Notes: generated from the sequence alone by a model not told the origin. A stretch of DNA of 25,349 nucleotides from JACMJL01 sp963791805 (GCA_963791805.1 CAWBTU010000005.1:1-25349), one strand, 5' to 3'. Counted from the stretch's first letter, positions 14,755 to 23,001 are shown. Translations and numbers: made by a program.

Positions 14755-16884
14755 TTATTGAAGACCTAACTCTTTCCTTTTTTTCTCTATATGATCTATG
14801 TAGATTTGAATAGTTTTTTCCGCATCCATTTCCACTACAACTTTACCAAGTTCTAAACTTTCAGTGGTTTCAGTTAAAGTTTTTACTACTACATCGCTAC
14901 CAGTAATAGATGGTACAGGTGCTACATGAACAAGCCATCCTAGAGCTAGAGCTGTACAAGCATCTGCTACTGCCTTTTGTTCTAGATATTCTGGAGCGCC
15001 TATTACAATAGGTAACTTATTTGTATCTACCTTAAGTTCATCTGCAATTTCCATTGCAGTATGACTCATCTTTCCAATATCAACACAAGCACCATAAGTT
15101 AATACTGGAGGAATACCAAGTTGTTTGCATACAGCCTTCAGTCCTTCTCCACATTCATTTGCTGCTTCGGGGTTTGTAAGTCCTGTATATTCCATAACTG
15201 AGGAAGTGCAACCACCTGAAAGTACAAGTATATTATTTTTTATCAAACCTTCAGTGATTTTAAAAATATTACTTCCACCTTGACCATATCTTGCAGTAGT
15301 GCAGCCAACTATAGTTGCAATTCCTCTTATATTGCCGTTAACAATTTGATCGATTAAAGGTTTAAAGCTTCCACCAAGAGCTGATCTAACAGATTCTGTG
15401 CTGAAACCAACCATACAATCAGACACCTGTGGTGGGATATAAGTCTCTCTTTTTTCTGCCTTTCTCTGCTTAAAGGCTTCTATAGAGAGGTCAAGTGCCT
15501 TTATAGCTTGCTCCTTCATTTTCTCTGGAATAAAATCTAAGGTTTCTGTACCTTGAAGCTTAATTACATCATGAGTTCCAAGCAATTTTGTTCCAAATCT
15601 CTTAGCAAATATAGGAAGGGTTGGTACAGTGCAATTATAATCAAATAGAAATAGATCTACTACACCAGTGGCTAGTAGGTATTCCTCAGAAAGCCACTCT
15701 CCCTCTTGACCTCCATAGGCCTTTTGATTATGAGTGCCATCGTAATTTATAAGCTGTTGACCTTCACACACATGACCAAGAATTTGCATACCATCGGCAC
15801 CTGCTGCCTTTGCTTTTTGCTGCCATTCATCTGTGGAAGCTAAATCTAAGGCAACATGGGCAAGCAATGGCATGTGACCATTAGTAATTATGTTTATCAT
15901 ATTATCTTTTAAAAGTCCCATATTTTGTTTCTTCATTGTGATTTTTTGAGTTCCCATAAGAATTTCTTGTATTATATCAAGTAAAAATAAACCTTGATAT
16001 TCATTTGCTACACCTAATCTAACTGCATTAAGTAAAAATTCTACTGGATCTGAGGTGAAATTAGTCATGCAACGAGTCTGTGCATAGGATACTTCACTAT
16101 ATCCGCCTCCAGGAAACAAGTTAAGCTTCCTCCATAAATCCTTTCGCTTGGTTGGAGCAAAGGCTTCGACAGTTTTTGATGGATTTTCAGAAGGTGAATG
16201 TATATCGTTAATAACCCAATCTGCAAATTCAACTGCAAGCTGTTCAATTGGTTTGTTTATATCAAGTCCTGCCATAGCTGAATATTGCTTTAATTTTTCT
16301 GCATCTCTTATTTTAAAGCCGCTATCTGGATGCTGTCCAGCAGCTTTCAGTGCTCTAGCTGCTTGATGGCAGTGAAATATATTTGCTGAAGTTCCAATAG
16401 TAACATGTCTATACATAAAGTTTCTTGCAACCATGGTATGTGCATCTACGCCACAAGTTCCTCTAGGTACTTTTTCGCTTATTCTACAGGGACCATTTGC
16501 ACATAATTGACAGGATAGACCTTCTATACAAAATTTACATTGAATAGGCTGTTGTTGTGAGAACCTATCAAATACATTAGTCATAGAAGCATTATGTACA
16601 ACCTGATACATTTCTCTCATTGCAGGATCAATAATTACATTCATTGGATAGCCTTCTTTTGATTGATCCCCCTTTGCAACATGCTTCCTTTGCCACTTAT
16701 GTACTTCCTCCATAGATTCTGGTGATTTTTCAATCCTGTTATAATCAATTTTTATTTTTTCATGTAGATCCTTATGCATATTTGGATCATTTGAATCATG
16801 AAGTTTTGAGGCTATGGTAGCATCCTCACCACTCATTCTTTTTGAGCTATTTTCATAGGAATCTTTAATTTGTTTATCTGACAT
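14755..16884 (-). CDS. cooS: Anaerobic Ni-Fe-S carbon monoxide dehydrogenase catalytic subunit
   Basis: A 709-residue enzyme interconverting CO and CO2 with low-potential electrons. All C-cluster ligands can be placed: H337 (NGHMP), C373 (GHVCEG), C418 (DYNCTVP), C528 (IVGCTT), C559 (SGGCTS) and C600 (YGACVD). B-cluster cysteines are C125, C128, C133 and C144. The dimer-bridging D-cluster pair differs from the usual CX7C: residues are C116 and C119 (QCKFC), and the usual second Cys is Ser124. The N-terminus is about 75 residues longer than in well-studied CooS. There is no cooC, cooF or acs gene nearby. It starts 29 bases after the amidohydrolase gene, with RBS GGAGGT. Confidence 0.95.
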   Translation of the reverse strand: MSDKQIKDSYENSSKRMSGEDATIASKLHDSNDPNMHKDLHEKIKIDYNRIEKSPESMEEVHKWQRKHVAKGDQSKEGYPMNVIIDPAMREMYQVVHNASMTNVFDRFSQQQPIQCKFCIEGLSCQLCANGPCRISEKVPRGTCGVDAHTMVARNFMYRHVTIGTSANIFHCHQAARALKAAGQHPDSGFKIRDAEKLKQYSAMAGLDINKPIEQLAVEFADWVINDIHSPSENPSKTVEAFAPTKRKDLWRKLNLFPGGGYSEVSYAQTRCMTNFTSDPVEFLLNAVRLGVANEYQGLFLLDIIQEILMGTQKITMKKQNMGLLKDNMINIITNGHMPLLAHVALDLASTDEWQQKAKAAGADGMQILGHVCEGQQLINYDGTHNQKAYGGQEGEWLSEEYLLATGVVDLFLFDYNCTVPTLPIFAKRFGTKLLGTHDVIKLQGTETLDFIPEKMKEQAIKALDLSIEAFKQRKAEKRETYIPPQVSDCMVGFSTESVRSALGGSFKPLIDQIVNGNIRGIATIVGCTTARYGQGGSNIFKITEGLIKNNILVLSGGCTSSVMEYTGLTNPEAANECGEGLKAVCKQLGIPPVLTYGACVDIGKMSHTAMEIADELKVDTNKLPIVIGAPEYLEQKAVADACTALALGWLVHVAPVPSITGSDVVVKTLTETTESLELGKVVVEMDAEKTIQIYIDHIEKKRKELGLQ

Positions 16885-16913
16885 ATTTTTACCTCCAAGT
16901 ACTAGATTTACCT

Positions 16914-18104
16914 TTAGTTTTTACAATTACTTTTTTCATATGCATGGTTTATAGAATTATAAACTATTTCCCCGTCTATTATAGTTAATTTTACCTTTGC
17001 CATAATATCTATTGCATTTTTATCCAGTACAACTATATCTGCATCATAGCCTTCTTTTAATTTCCCTATTCTATCCTGAAGACCCATCATCTCTGCTGGG
17101 TTTATAGTAATACATTTTAAGCTATCTAAAGGATTTAAGCCTTCTGAAGTAGCCAATATAGCCACAGATCTTAGCTGGTCAATTGAGTTATAGGGATGAT
17201 CAGTAATTAGTGCAACCTTTATACCCCCCTCAACTAATTTCAGTGCGGAACTATAATTTCTTTTAATTAATTCCATTTTAATTCTAGGGGTCAACATAGG
17301 TCCAAAAGCAACTGGAATACTTTTTTCTTTTAAGTAATCTATGATTAAGTGGGCTTCTGTTCCATGTTCAATTACAAGTTTCTTTATATGAAATTCTTCA
17401 GCAATCCTTACAGCAGTAATAATATCATCAGCTCTATGTGCATGAGCCCTAAGATATAAATCACCTTTTAATAAAGGTATTACCGCTTCAAGTTTAATAT
17501 CTCTTTCCGTCAATTTCCCCTTTTCTTTATTTTCAATATAGTCTTGAGTACGCAAAAATAATTCTCTTGTAAGAGCCGCTGTGGCCATTCTAGTAACTGG
17601 ACATTTATTTTGTTTACCATAAGTGCTTATTGGTTCTTCACCAAAGGATATTTTAAGACCTAAAGGATTTTTTAAAATCATCTTATCAATAATAGTACCA
17701 GCTGTTTTTATAGCAACATTTTGTCCCCCTACAGCATTATGACTTCCAGGACCGCTCATTACACAAGTAATCCCATGACTTACAGCATCCTTGAAAGCCA
17801 TGTCCAGTGGATTTATTCCATCTATTGCTCTAAGCTCGGGCATTACAGGGTTTGAATCTTCATTGTTATCCATGCCAAGCTTTCCTGTACCTTCTTCTAT
17901 AATTCCCATGTGAGTATGGCAATCTATAAATCCTGGATAGACATAGCACTCCTTAAGATCAATTATATTTAATTCAACGGCTTCGTAGTCAATGTTTTCA
18001 GCAATGTTTTTAATTTTTCCATTTTCAATTAATATATCCTGCTTAGAGATTGTTTCATTTTCCATATTCGTATGTAATCCGTTTTTTAACAATATAGTTT
18101 TCAT
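16914..18104 (-). CDS. Amidohydrolase-superfamily metal-dependent hydrolase
   Basis: A 396-residue TIM-barrel amidohydrolase of the imidazolonepropionase-like group (COG1228). Metal ligand candidates are H63 and H65 (DCHTHMG), the His of 'RAHAHRADD' and of 'VIEHGTEAH', and the Asp of 'ITDHP'. 'SGPGSHNAVGGQ' and 'TINPAEMMGLQDRIGKLKEGYDADIVV' are typical of uncharacterised amidohydrolases of clostridia. No signal peptide is seen. The substrate is unknown. Lying between cphA and cphB, it could act on a cyanophycin breakdown product such as beta-Asp-Arg, but it is not the classical IadA type, so this is only a hypothesis. It is directly upstream of cooS and probably cotranscribed with it. Confidence 0.85.
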   Translation of the reverse strand: MKTILLKNGLHTNMENETISKQDILIENGKIKNIAENIDYEAVELNIIDLKECYVYPGFIDCHTHMGIIEEGTGKLGMDNNEDSNPVMPELRAIDGINPLDMAFKDAVSHGITCVMSGPGSHNAVGGQNVAIKTAGTIIDKMILKNPLGLKISFGEEPISTYGKQNKCPVTRMATAALTRELFLRTQDYIENKEKGKLTERDIKLEAVIPLLKGDLYLRAHAHRADDIITAVRIAEEFHIKKLVIEHGTEAHLIIDYLKEKSIPVAFGPMLTPRIKMELIKRNYSSALKLVEGGIKVALITDHPYNSIDQLRSVAILATSEGLNPLDSLKCITINPAEMMGLQDRIGKLKEGYDADIVVLDKNAIDIMAKVKLTIIDGEIVYNSINHAYEKSNCKN

Positions 18105-18198
18105 GCAATCTTCTCCTAAATAATATTATTTAAAGTACCACTACAAGTTTTAAATAAAGCTTATAATCTTTTTCAGTAAAATACTGTAGGGTAAATAG

Positions 18199-18762
18199 TC
18201 ATGTATTCTGTTGATTTAAGGGGAATATGTTAAGTGGAATATATGTTAATTTTCCATTTACCTGCGTACTCTCCATTAATGTAATATTAATAACTGGAAT
18301 TACAAGCTTATCTATAGTTAATAAATCTCTAATCTCAGCCAGGTCTTTTTTTAATATAACTTGCCTGCCTAAAGTAATATGAGGTTTTAGTGGCTTTTCA
18401 TCAAAAGCTATTTCTTCATATCTAAGAGTACGAGATAATTCCTCATAAATTCGTATTAGGTTTTCATTATGATTTATACCTATCCATAGGAGATTAGCAT
18501 TTCCTTTTTTAAAGCTTCCAAGTCTATCTAAGGTAATACTAAAAGTATCTTGTTTTGAAACACATTCTTGTAGGGCATTTGATAACTTGGAAACTTTAAA
18601 TTGTTCTAGTTCACCAATAAATTGTAGTGTTAAATGAAAGTTGTTTATATCTGTAAAGTTACCTTTAATGCAGTAATTATCCACTTTGTGTTTTATATCT
18701 TCAAAGTAAGACTTTATGCCTTTATCAAAATCAATAGCAATAAATATTCTTATTTTTATCAC
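18199..18762 (-). CDS. thpR: RNA 2',3'-cyclic phosphodiesterase (2'-5' RNA ligase family)
   Basis: A 187-residue 2H phosphoesterase. The two catalytic HxT motifs are visible: FHLTLQFIGE near residue 43 and PHITLGRQV near 128. It opens 'IRIFIAIDFDKGIKSYF', as is usual for ThpR. The enzyme opens 2',3'-cyclic phosphates at RNA ends; its cellular role in bacteria is poorly known. It is the first of three minus-strand genes (thpR, amidohydrolase, cooS), with 94 bases before the next. Confidence 0.92.
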   Translation of the reverse strand: MIKIRIFIAIDFDKGIKSYFEDIKHKVDNYCIKGNFTDINNFHLTLQFIGELEQFKVSKLSNALQECVSKQDTFSITLDRLGSFKKGNANLLWIGINHNENLIRIYEELSRTLRYEEIAFDEKPLKPHITLGRQVILKKDLAEIRDLLTIDKLVIPVINITLMESTQVNGKLTYIPLNIFPLNQQNT

Positions 18763-19091
18763 TCCCTTATTACAATATTCTAGTATTACATTAAATAAAA
18801 TCCTTTAATTTTAAAATTTTATAAAAAGTATAAGATATAAAAACTGCAATAAGATATGAAAAGCATGTTGAAATTATACATCTGCCTTAAATTATTATTT
18901 ACCTTATTTATAGTTATTACTCATAATATGATTTGAAAATAAATTGAAATAAAGTATATGAATTATAAATCAAAAACTACATACCATATAAAAGTAATTA
19001 AAATGTATTAGTTTCCTTGGCAAATACAGAATTCATTAATCAAGAATCGTAAAATAGATAGATAAAGTTAACATTAAAGGAGATACAACTC
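18763..19091. other. AT-rich intergenic region between divergent thpR and a small + strand gene
   Basis: No reading frame with a credible RBS, no strong hairpin and no recognisable RNA is seen. It should contain the divergent promoters. AAAGGAG at 19076-19082 is the RBS of the next gene. Confidence 0.5.
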
Positions 19092-19232
19092 ATGACCAAT
19101 AAGCTAACTGTAACAAAAAAGAAAATGGCTGCATTAGGAATAAGAAAAAATGAAGGAAATGAATATGAATATATTAATCCTGAGGATAAAAACAAATCAA
19201 AATATGAACCAATAAAGAAAGATAATAAATAG
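19092..19232 (+). CDS. 46-residue basic small protein, unknown
   Basis: ATG at 19092 follows AAAGGAG at a good distance, and the frame closes with TAG at 19230-19232. The peptide (MTNKLTVTKKKMAALGIRKN, then a Glu/Tyr/Asn stretch and a Lys-rich end) is hydrophilic and highly charged, with no Cys and no membrane segment. Many such small charged proteins in spore-formers are spore-specific, and the neighbourhood fits, but I recognise no family. It lies about 100 bases before cphB. Confidence 0.5.
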   Translation: MTNKLTVTKKKMAALGIRKNEGNEYEYINPEDKNKSKYEPIKKDNK

Positions 19233-19334
19233 AATAATTCTGTTTAAAATACTGATACTATATTTTAGTAAAGAGTTTTATATTAGCATTTCTAGAATAG
19301 ACAAATATACTTTAATAGGGGGGTGAACCTGTTT

Positions 19335-20135
19335 GTGGGCAGTGTACAAGAAGGCTTAATTATAATTGGTGGAGCAGAAGATAAAAAAGGAGATAAAATC
19401 ATACTTCAAGAGGTATGTGCACATATTGAAAAAGAAAGTCAGTTGTTAGTTATAGTAACTGTAGCAACAGAAAGTCCAATTGAAGTGGGTAGTGAATATA
19501 ATACTATTTTTCAGTCTATGGGCATTAAGAATATTAGCATTCTTAATATAGAAAATAGGGAGGATGCTTTAAAGGCTGGAAGTGTAGAACTAATTGAAAA
19601 AGCTTCATTGGTATTTTTTACTGGGGGTGATCAACTTAGAATAACCAGTATTCTTGGAGGAACTCCATTATATAGCAGAATGAAACAAAAATATTCAGAA
19701 GGTTGTGTATTTGTAGGTACTTCAGCTGGAGCATCAGTAATGAGTGACACAATGATAGTTAAAGGAATTGATGATGAATCCCCAAGAAAATGTACTCTTA
19801 AAATGGCCCCGGGCTTAGGGTTAATTAATGGGGTTATAATTGATCAACATTTTGCTCAAAGAGGAAGAGTTGGTAGGCTATTGGTAGGAATAGCAGAAAA
19901 CCCAGAAGTATTAGGAATAGGCATTGATGAAAATACTTCAATTATAGTAAATAAAGAAAATATTTTAAGAGTATTAGGTTCAGGAGCAGTTTATATTATA
20001 GATGGATGTAATATTAGTGATACAAATGTATCAGAGCAATACCAAGACGATATATTATCAATTTTTGATTTAAAAATGCATGTGTTAAAGACTGGAGATA
20101 AATATGATTTAATAACCAGAAGACCATTTGTTTAA
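19335..20135 (+). CDS. cphB: Cyanophycinase
   Basis: A serine peptidase (S51 family) of 266 residues that cuts cyanophycin into beta-Asp-Arg dipeptides. The nucleophile motif GTSAGASVMSD is seen near residue 130, preceded by 'FTGGDQLR', and the N-terminal 'GLIIIGGAEDKKGD' is typical. 'DQHFAQRGRVGRL' carries conserved His and Arg of the family. I chose GTG 19335 because the purine-rich AGGGGGG ends at 19323; an in-frame GTG at 19323 overlaps that site. No dipeptidase of the classical type is adjacent. A fragment of another gene begins at its very 3' end. Confidence 0.93.
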   Translation: MGSVQEGLIIIGGAEDKKGDKIILQEVCAHIEKESQLLVIVTVATESPIEVGSEYNTIFQSMGIKNISILNIENREDALKAGSVELIEKASLVFFTGGDQLRITSILGGTPLYSRMKQKYSEGCVFVGTSAGASVMSDTMIVKGIDDESPRKCTLKMAPGLGLINGVIIDQHFAQRGRVGRLLVGIAENPEVLGIGIDENTSIIVNKENILRVLGSGAVYIIDGCNISDTNVSEQYQDDILSIFDLKMHVLKTGDKYDLITRRPFV

Positions 20136-20227
20136 ATATTAGAAAAACATTAGATAAAGAAGAGCATGCCTATGAAATATTTGATGAAAAACAGGATAAT
20201 TGTATTAAGGTTATTTTAAAACCTTGA
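20135..20227 (+). pseudogene. 3' remnant of a zinc-dependent alcohol dehydrogenase
   Basis: Starting at the cphB stop codon, in another frame, 30 codons read NIRKTLDKEEHAYEIFDEKQ and then DNCIKVILKP before TGA at 20225-20227. The end 'A-EIFD-K-DNC-KV-LKP' is the usual C-terminus of zinc-dependent medium-chain alcohol dehydrogenases, whose last helix and strand read like this. No start codon, RBS or catalytic part exists; cphB occupies the place where the rest should be. It is a dead fragment, probably left by a deletion or insertion whose edge lies at the end of cphB. Confidence 0.6.
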
Positions 20228-20327
20228 GAGATAACTATTTGGATTTGGAAGAATATCACAGGTTTATTTATTTTGTGAATACAAATAATAAAATGAAATA
20301 AAATTTTATAAATTTGGAGGAATTAGC

Positions 20328-20543
20328 ATGAGAAAACTTTCAGAAGGCGAATTATTATCATTAACAGGGTTATTAAGTATGGAAAAGGATGGATTAGCAG
20401 TTGCCAAGGTTATGCAGAATCTAATAAGTGATGCAGAACTAAAAAGGCAAGCTGACTCCGGTGTTTTAGCAGCAGAGGAAAGGATAAAAGGAGTACAACA
20501 ATTTATCAATGAAAATCAAGTAACTACAGGAGGTGCAAGATAA
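20328..20543 (+). CDS. Small CotF-like spore coat-type protein
   Basis: A 71-residue helical protein with RBS GGAGGAATTAGC. 'ELLSLTGLLSMEKDGLAVAKVMQNLISDAELKRQA' resembles the helical segments of short clostridial coat proteins of the CotF/ferritin-like kind. It ends one base before the ATG of the next CotF-like gene, and its own last codons contain the RBS for that gene, so the two are translationally coupled. The family assignment is weaker than for the neighbour. Confidence 0.65.
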   Translation: MRKLSEGELLSLTGLLSMEKDGLAVAKVMQNLISDAELKRQADSGVLAAEERIKGVQQFINENQVTTGGAR

Positions 20544-20544
20544 T

Positions 20545-20841
20545 ATGGGAATGATAAATAATATGGTAAAAAGCAATACTGATATTAATGATGAAGTAAT
20601 AGCTGGAAATATGCTGGGCTCTTCCAAAAGTGCAGCAGATGCCTATTTAAATGCAACTATGACAAGTACTACACCTGAACTAAGAGCTATATACTCCTCT
20701 AGCTTAAACCAAATTATAGGTGGAAATTCTGCATTAACAGATTTAGCGGTAAATCGTGGATGGGTAGCACCATATAATCCACCTTCACAACAGCTTACGG
20801 ATACTTTTAACAAATCACAGACTTTTGTTGAACCTAAGTAA
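20545..20841 (+). CDS. cotF: CotF-family spore coat protein
   Basis: A 98-residue coat protein. 'INDEVIAGNMLGSSKSAADAYLNATMTSTTPELRAIYSSSLNQIIGGNSALTDLAVNRGW' has the CotF pattern: two amphipathic helices with 'P-LR--' between and '--L-DLA---GW' at the end. The ATG at 20545 has AGGAGGT (20528-20534) 10 bases upstream; an in-frame GTG at 20533 overlaps this site and is rejected. The gene is followed 50 bases later by the damaged manganese catalase, as in many clostridial coat clusters. Confidence 0.8.
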   Translation: MGMINNMVKSNTDINDEVIAGNMLGSSKSAADAYLNATMTSTTPELRAIYSSSLNQIIGGNSALTDLAVNRGWVAPYNPPSQQLTDTFNKSQTFVEPK

Positions 20842-20891
20842 CAAATTTAATAAAAAGCATAAATTAAGCACAAAAATTGGAGGTTTCCAAT

Positions 20892-21450
20892 ATGTTTAAA
20901 CATGAGAAACAATTATTAAAAGACGTAAGAGTTGAAAAACCTAATCCTCAGTATGCAGTATTAATGCAAGAACAGATAGGCGGAGGAAATGGTGGCAGAA
21001 ACTATAAATTTACTAAATGGGCACGAGGTAAATCATGAAAAGGTAGGAGTTGGAGAAATTCAAACTCATGTTCAATGTGGATTATCACCAGTTTTAGTAA
21101 ATTCATCAGGAGCACCCTGGACTGCAGATTATGTAACTGTCACAGGAGATTTAGTTGCAGATCTTCTTTCCAATATAGCTTCCGAGCAGAGAGCAAAAGT
21201 TGTATATGAGTATTTATATCGTCAAATTAATGATAAGTATGTAAAAGAAACAATAGATTTCTTGTTAAATCGTGAAGAGGCACATAATGCTTTATTTAGA
21301 GAAGCACTAAACAAGGTGAAAGATACAGGATCTAACAAGGACTTTGGTATAAGCGAAGATTCTAGATTATACTTTGACTTATCAACACCAGGTAGGTTCT
21401 TTGAAGACCCTAAACCGACAGCACCAAGCTTTGAGAATCCGAGAAGATAG
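20892..21450 (+). pseudogene. Manganese catalase gene with internal frameshifting deletion
   Basis: The ATG at 20892 (RBS GGAGG) starts a good manganese-catalase N-terminus (MFKHEKQLLKDVRVEKPNPQ, then YAVLMQEQIGGGNGG), but this frame stops at 21038. From 20989, one frame over, the C-terminal two thirds continue (MVAETINLLNGHEVN to FENPRR, stop 21450). Between 'GGGNG' and 'MVAET' about 35-40 family residues are missing, including the three ligands that in the intact CotJC here are E35, E65 and H68. The later ligands (ASEQ and EEAH) remain. The downstream part could be translated from ATG 20989 but would lack half the metal site. The junction 20985-20994 (GGAAATGGTG) looks like a short direct-repeat scar. 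Confidence 0.8.
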
Positions 21451-21465
21451 AAATTTATATTTGAG

Positions 21466-21522
21466 ATAATCATCTTTGGTTTGTTTTAATGAAAAATTTA
21501 CCAAAGATGATTATTTATTTTT
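21466..21522 (+). terminator. Terminator after the catalase pseudogene
   Basis: ATAATCATCTTTGGT (21466-21480) pairs with ACCAAAGATGATTAT (21500-21514) around 19 bases, followed by a T-rich run. Confidence 0.8.
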
Positions 21523-21607
21523 TGACTTATTGTTTTATAATTTAGTGGCATTATGAGTATTAAAAAATATAATAAATTTAGACTAATAATATTTTGAAGT
21601 GTAAATA

Positions 21608-22396
21608 TTGAATATTTTATTCGAACATCGGTTCTGACTACAAATATTAGGTGACCATTCAAGATTTATTCATAATTCTTTATCGGTTAATGAAATTGAA
21701 AAAATATCTAAAGCAAACAATTTTATAAAAAAGTTTGATGATTTACTATATGAAGCAAGGAAAGATTTAGCAACTGCTCAAATAAATAATTTAACTTTGC
21801 TAGCTAATGAAATTACTAATGATTTACGTAGTTTTAAACTACAAATAATCACCCAGCAGCTTACTGGTAAGGTTGAAATTTCAATGCCACCAACCTTTAT
21901 AAACCATATGGTTAATGAACTTGAAGAATACCTATTTATTTTAAATCAAGCAATGCATAATGAACCCAAGAAGTATTGTGCTCTTCGATATCACTTATTA
22001 TGGTTATCTGATGGATCTGGCCATGCAGCTTCAATATCCAGTAATTTAGATTTTACGGAGAAATTACCTATCAAGGAAGCAAAATATTTCTCAAAAATCT
22101 TTGAAGATCTATATCTTAAAGCTATTGAGTTTAGTGGTTACACAAGAACAGGACTTTCTAATTTTCCTGCTTTAGAAGATTTAAACTTTACTGCTGAAAA
22201 GGAAATGCTAGAGTTTATTAAATATCTGCAAATTCTATTAACAAAGGTTTCCGATAAAAAAGTATTAGGAATTATAGTACCTCTGGTTCTTGATCACATG
22301 AATAGGGAAGAATGTTATTACTTAACCAAACTTGCAACAGTTTCTCAAACAAAAGTTCCTAATTGTGATGCAACTAAACCAAGAACTCAAGCATAA
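21608..22396 (+). pseudogene. DUF2935 gene interrupted by a TGA at a conserved tryptophan
   Basis: In one continuous frame the sequence reads NILFEHRF, TGA (21635-21637), LQILGDHSRFIHNSLS, and then runs open to the stop at 22396. The DUF2935 signature is 'FEH-FWLQILGDH-RFI', so the TGA stands where TGG (Trp) is expected; the related protein at 3566-3994 has Trp at the same place. The rest is a complete DUF2935 protein, including 'HMVNELEEYLFIL', 'LLWLSDGSGHAASI', 'RTGLSNFPALEDLNF' and 'PLVLDHMNREECYYL'. An in-frame TAA is at 21602, so the start would be the TTG at 21608, without a clear RBS; the 5' end may also be damaged. The part after the TGA has no RBS of its own. Confidence 0.75.
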
Positions 22397-22544
22397 ATTT
22401 TTCTAAATGCTATTTAACAAAAGTAAAGCTTCTACAATATGAGCAATAAGGTGCCTTCATTTCCAACTATTAAACGGAGTAGTATATTAACTTTTGGGGG
22501 AATATATAAATGGATAAAATATTGGTTAATGGAGGTATTTATAT

Positions 22545-22994
22545 ATGAATATATTTAAAGATATTCTTGGAGATGAGGATGCAGATAGAAAAGAAAAAAG
22601 GGAAGATGATGCAACACTTCGTTTGCGTAAGGAAGAACTTGATATTAACAAAAGTAGGGAGCAAAAGGGCGAAGTAGAATTCAGTAAGGAAATTATAGAG
22701 GAAAAAAAGAAAGTTGACGTTCCTGTAGAACGTGAGGAGGTAGTAATAGAAAGAAGAAGCTTAAACAATGAAGCTTCCGATTCCCCTATAACTAACGAAG
22801 AAACTATTCGAATTCCTGTTAGTGAAGAAAAAGTTGACGTAGATAAACATACCGTATTAACAGGTGAAGTCGCAGCTCATAAACATTCCATAGAAGATAC
22901 AAGGCATATAGATGAGACACTTAAACGTGAAGAAGCGCGGGTAAATAAAATTGGTGACCCTAATGTAGTTGATAGTGATACTGATCATGATTAA
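22545..22994 (+). CDS. DUF2382 (YsnF/AvaK-type) stress-response protein
   Basis: A 149-residue, very acidic and basic, Cys-free protein with RBS GGAGG. It has two halves of the same pattern: 'LRLRKEELDINK---QKGEVEFSKEIIEEKKKVDVPVEREEVVIERR' and then 'IRIPVSEEKVDVDKHTVLTGEVAAHKHSIEDTRHIDETLKREEARV'. This alternating strand pattern with 'GEV' and 'V-REE' is the DUF2382 domain found in YsnF-type general stress proteins; the molecular function is unknown. The neighbour at 23066 is a diverged duplicate. A perfect terminator separates them, so each may have its own transcript. Confidence 0.85.
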   Translation: MNIFKDILGDEDADRKEKREDDATLRLRKEELDINKSREQKGEVEFSKEIIEEKKKVDVPVEREEVVIERRSLNNEASDSPITNEETIRIPVSEEKVDVDKHTVLTGEVAAHKHSIEDTRHIDETLKREEARVNKIGDPNVVDSDTDHD

Positions 22995-23001
22995 TTAAAT
23001 A

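Noticed and set aside
21635..21637. The in-frame TGA of the DUF2935 gene as a selenocysteine codon
   Set aside because: The family residue at this place is Trp, not Cys, and no SECIS-like hairpin is evident just after the TGA. A point change of TGG is simpler.
22511..22548. A 12-codon leader peptide (from ATGGATAAAATATTGG) overlapping the first DUF2382 start
   Set aside because: It contains the RBS of the DUF2382 gene, shows no attenuator structure and is likely chance.
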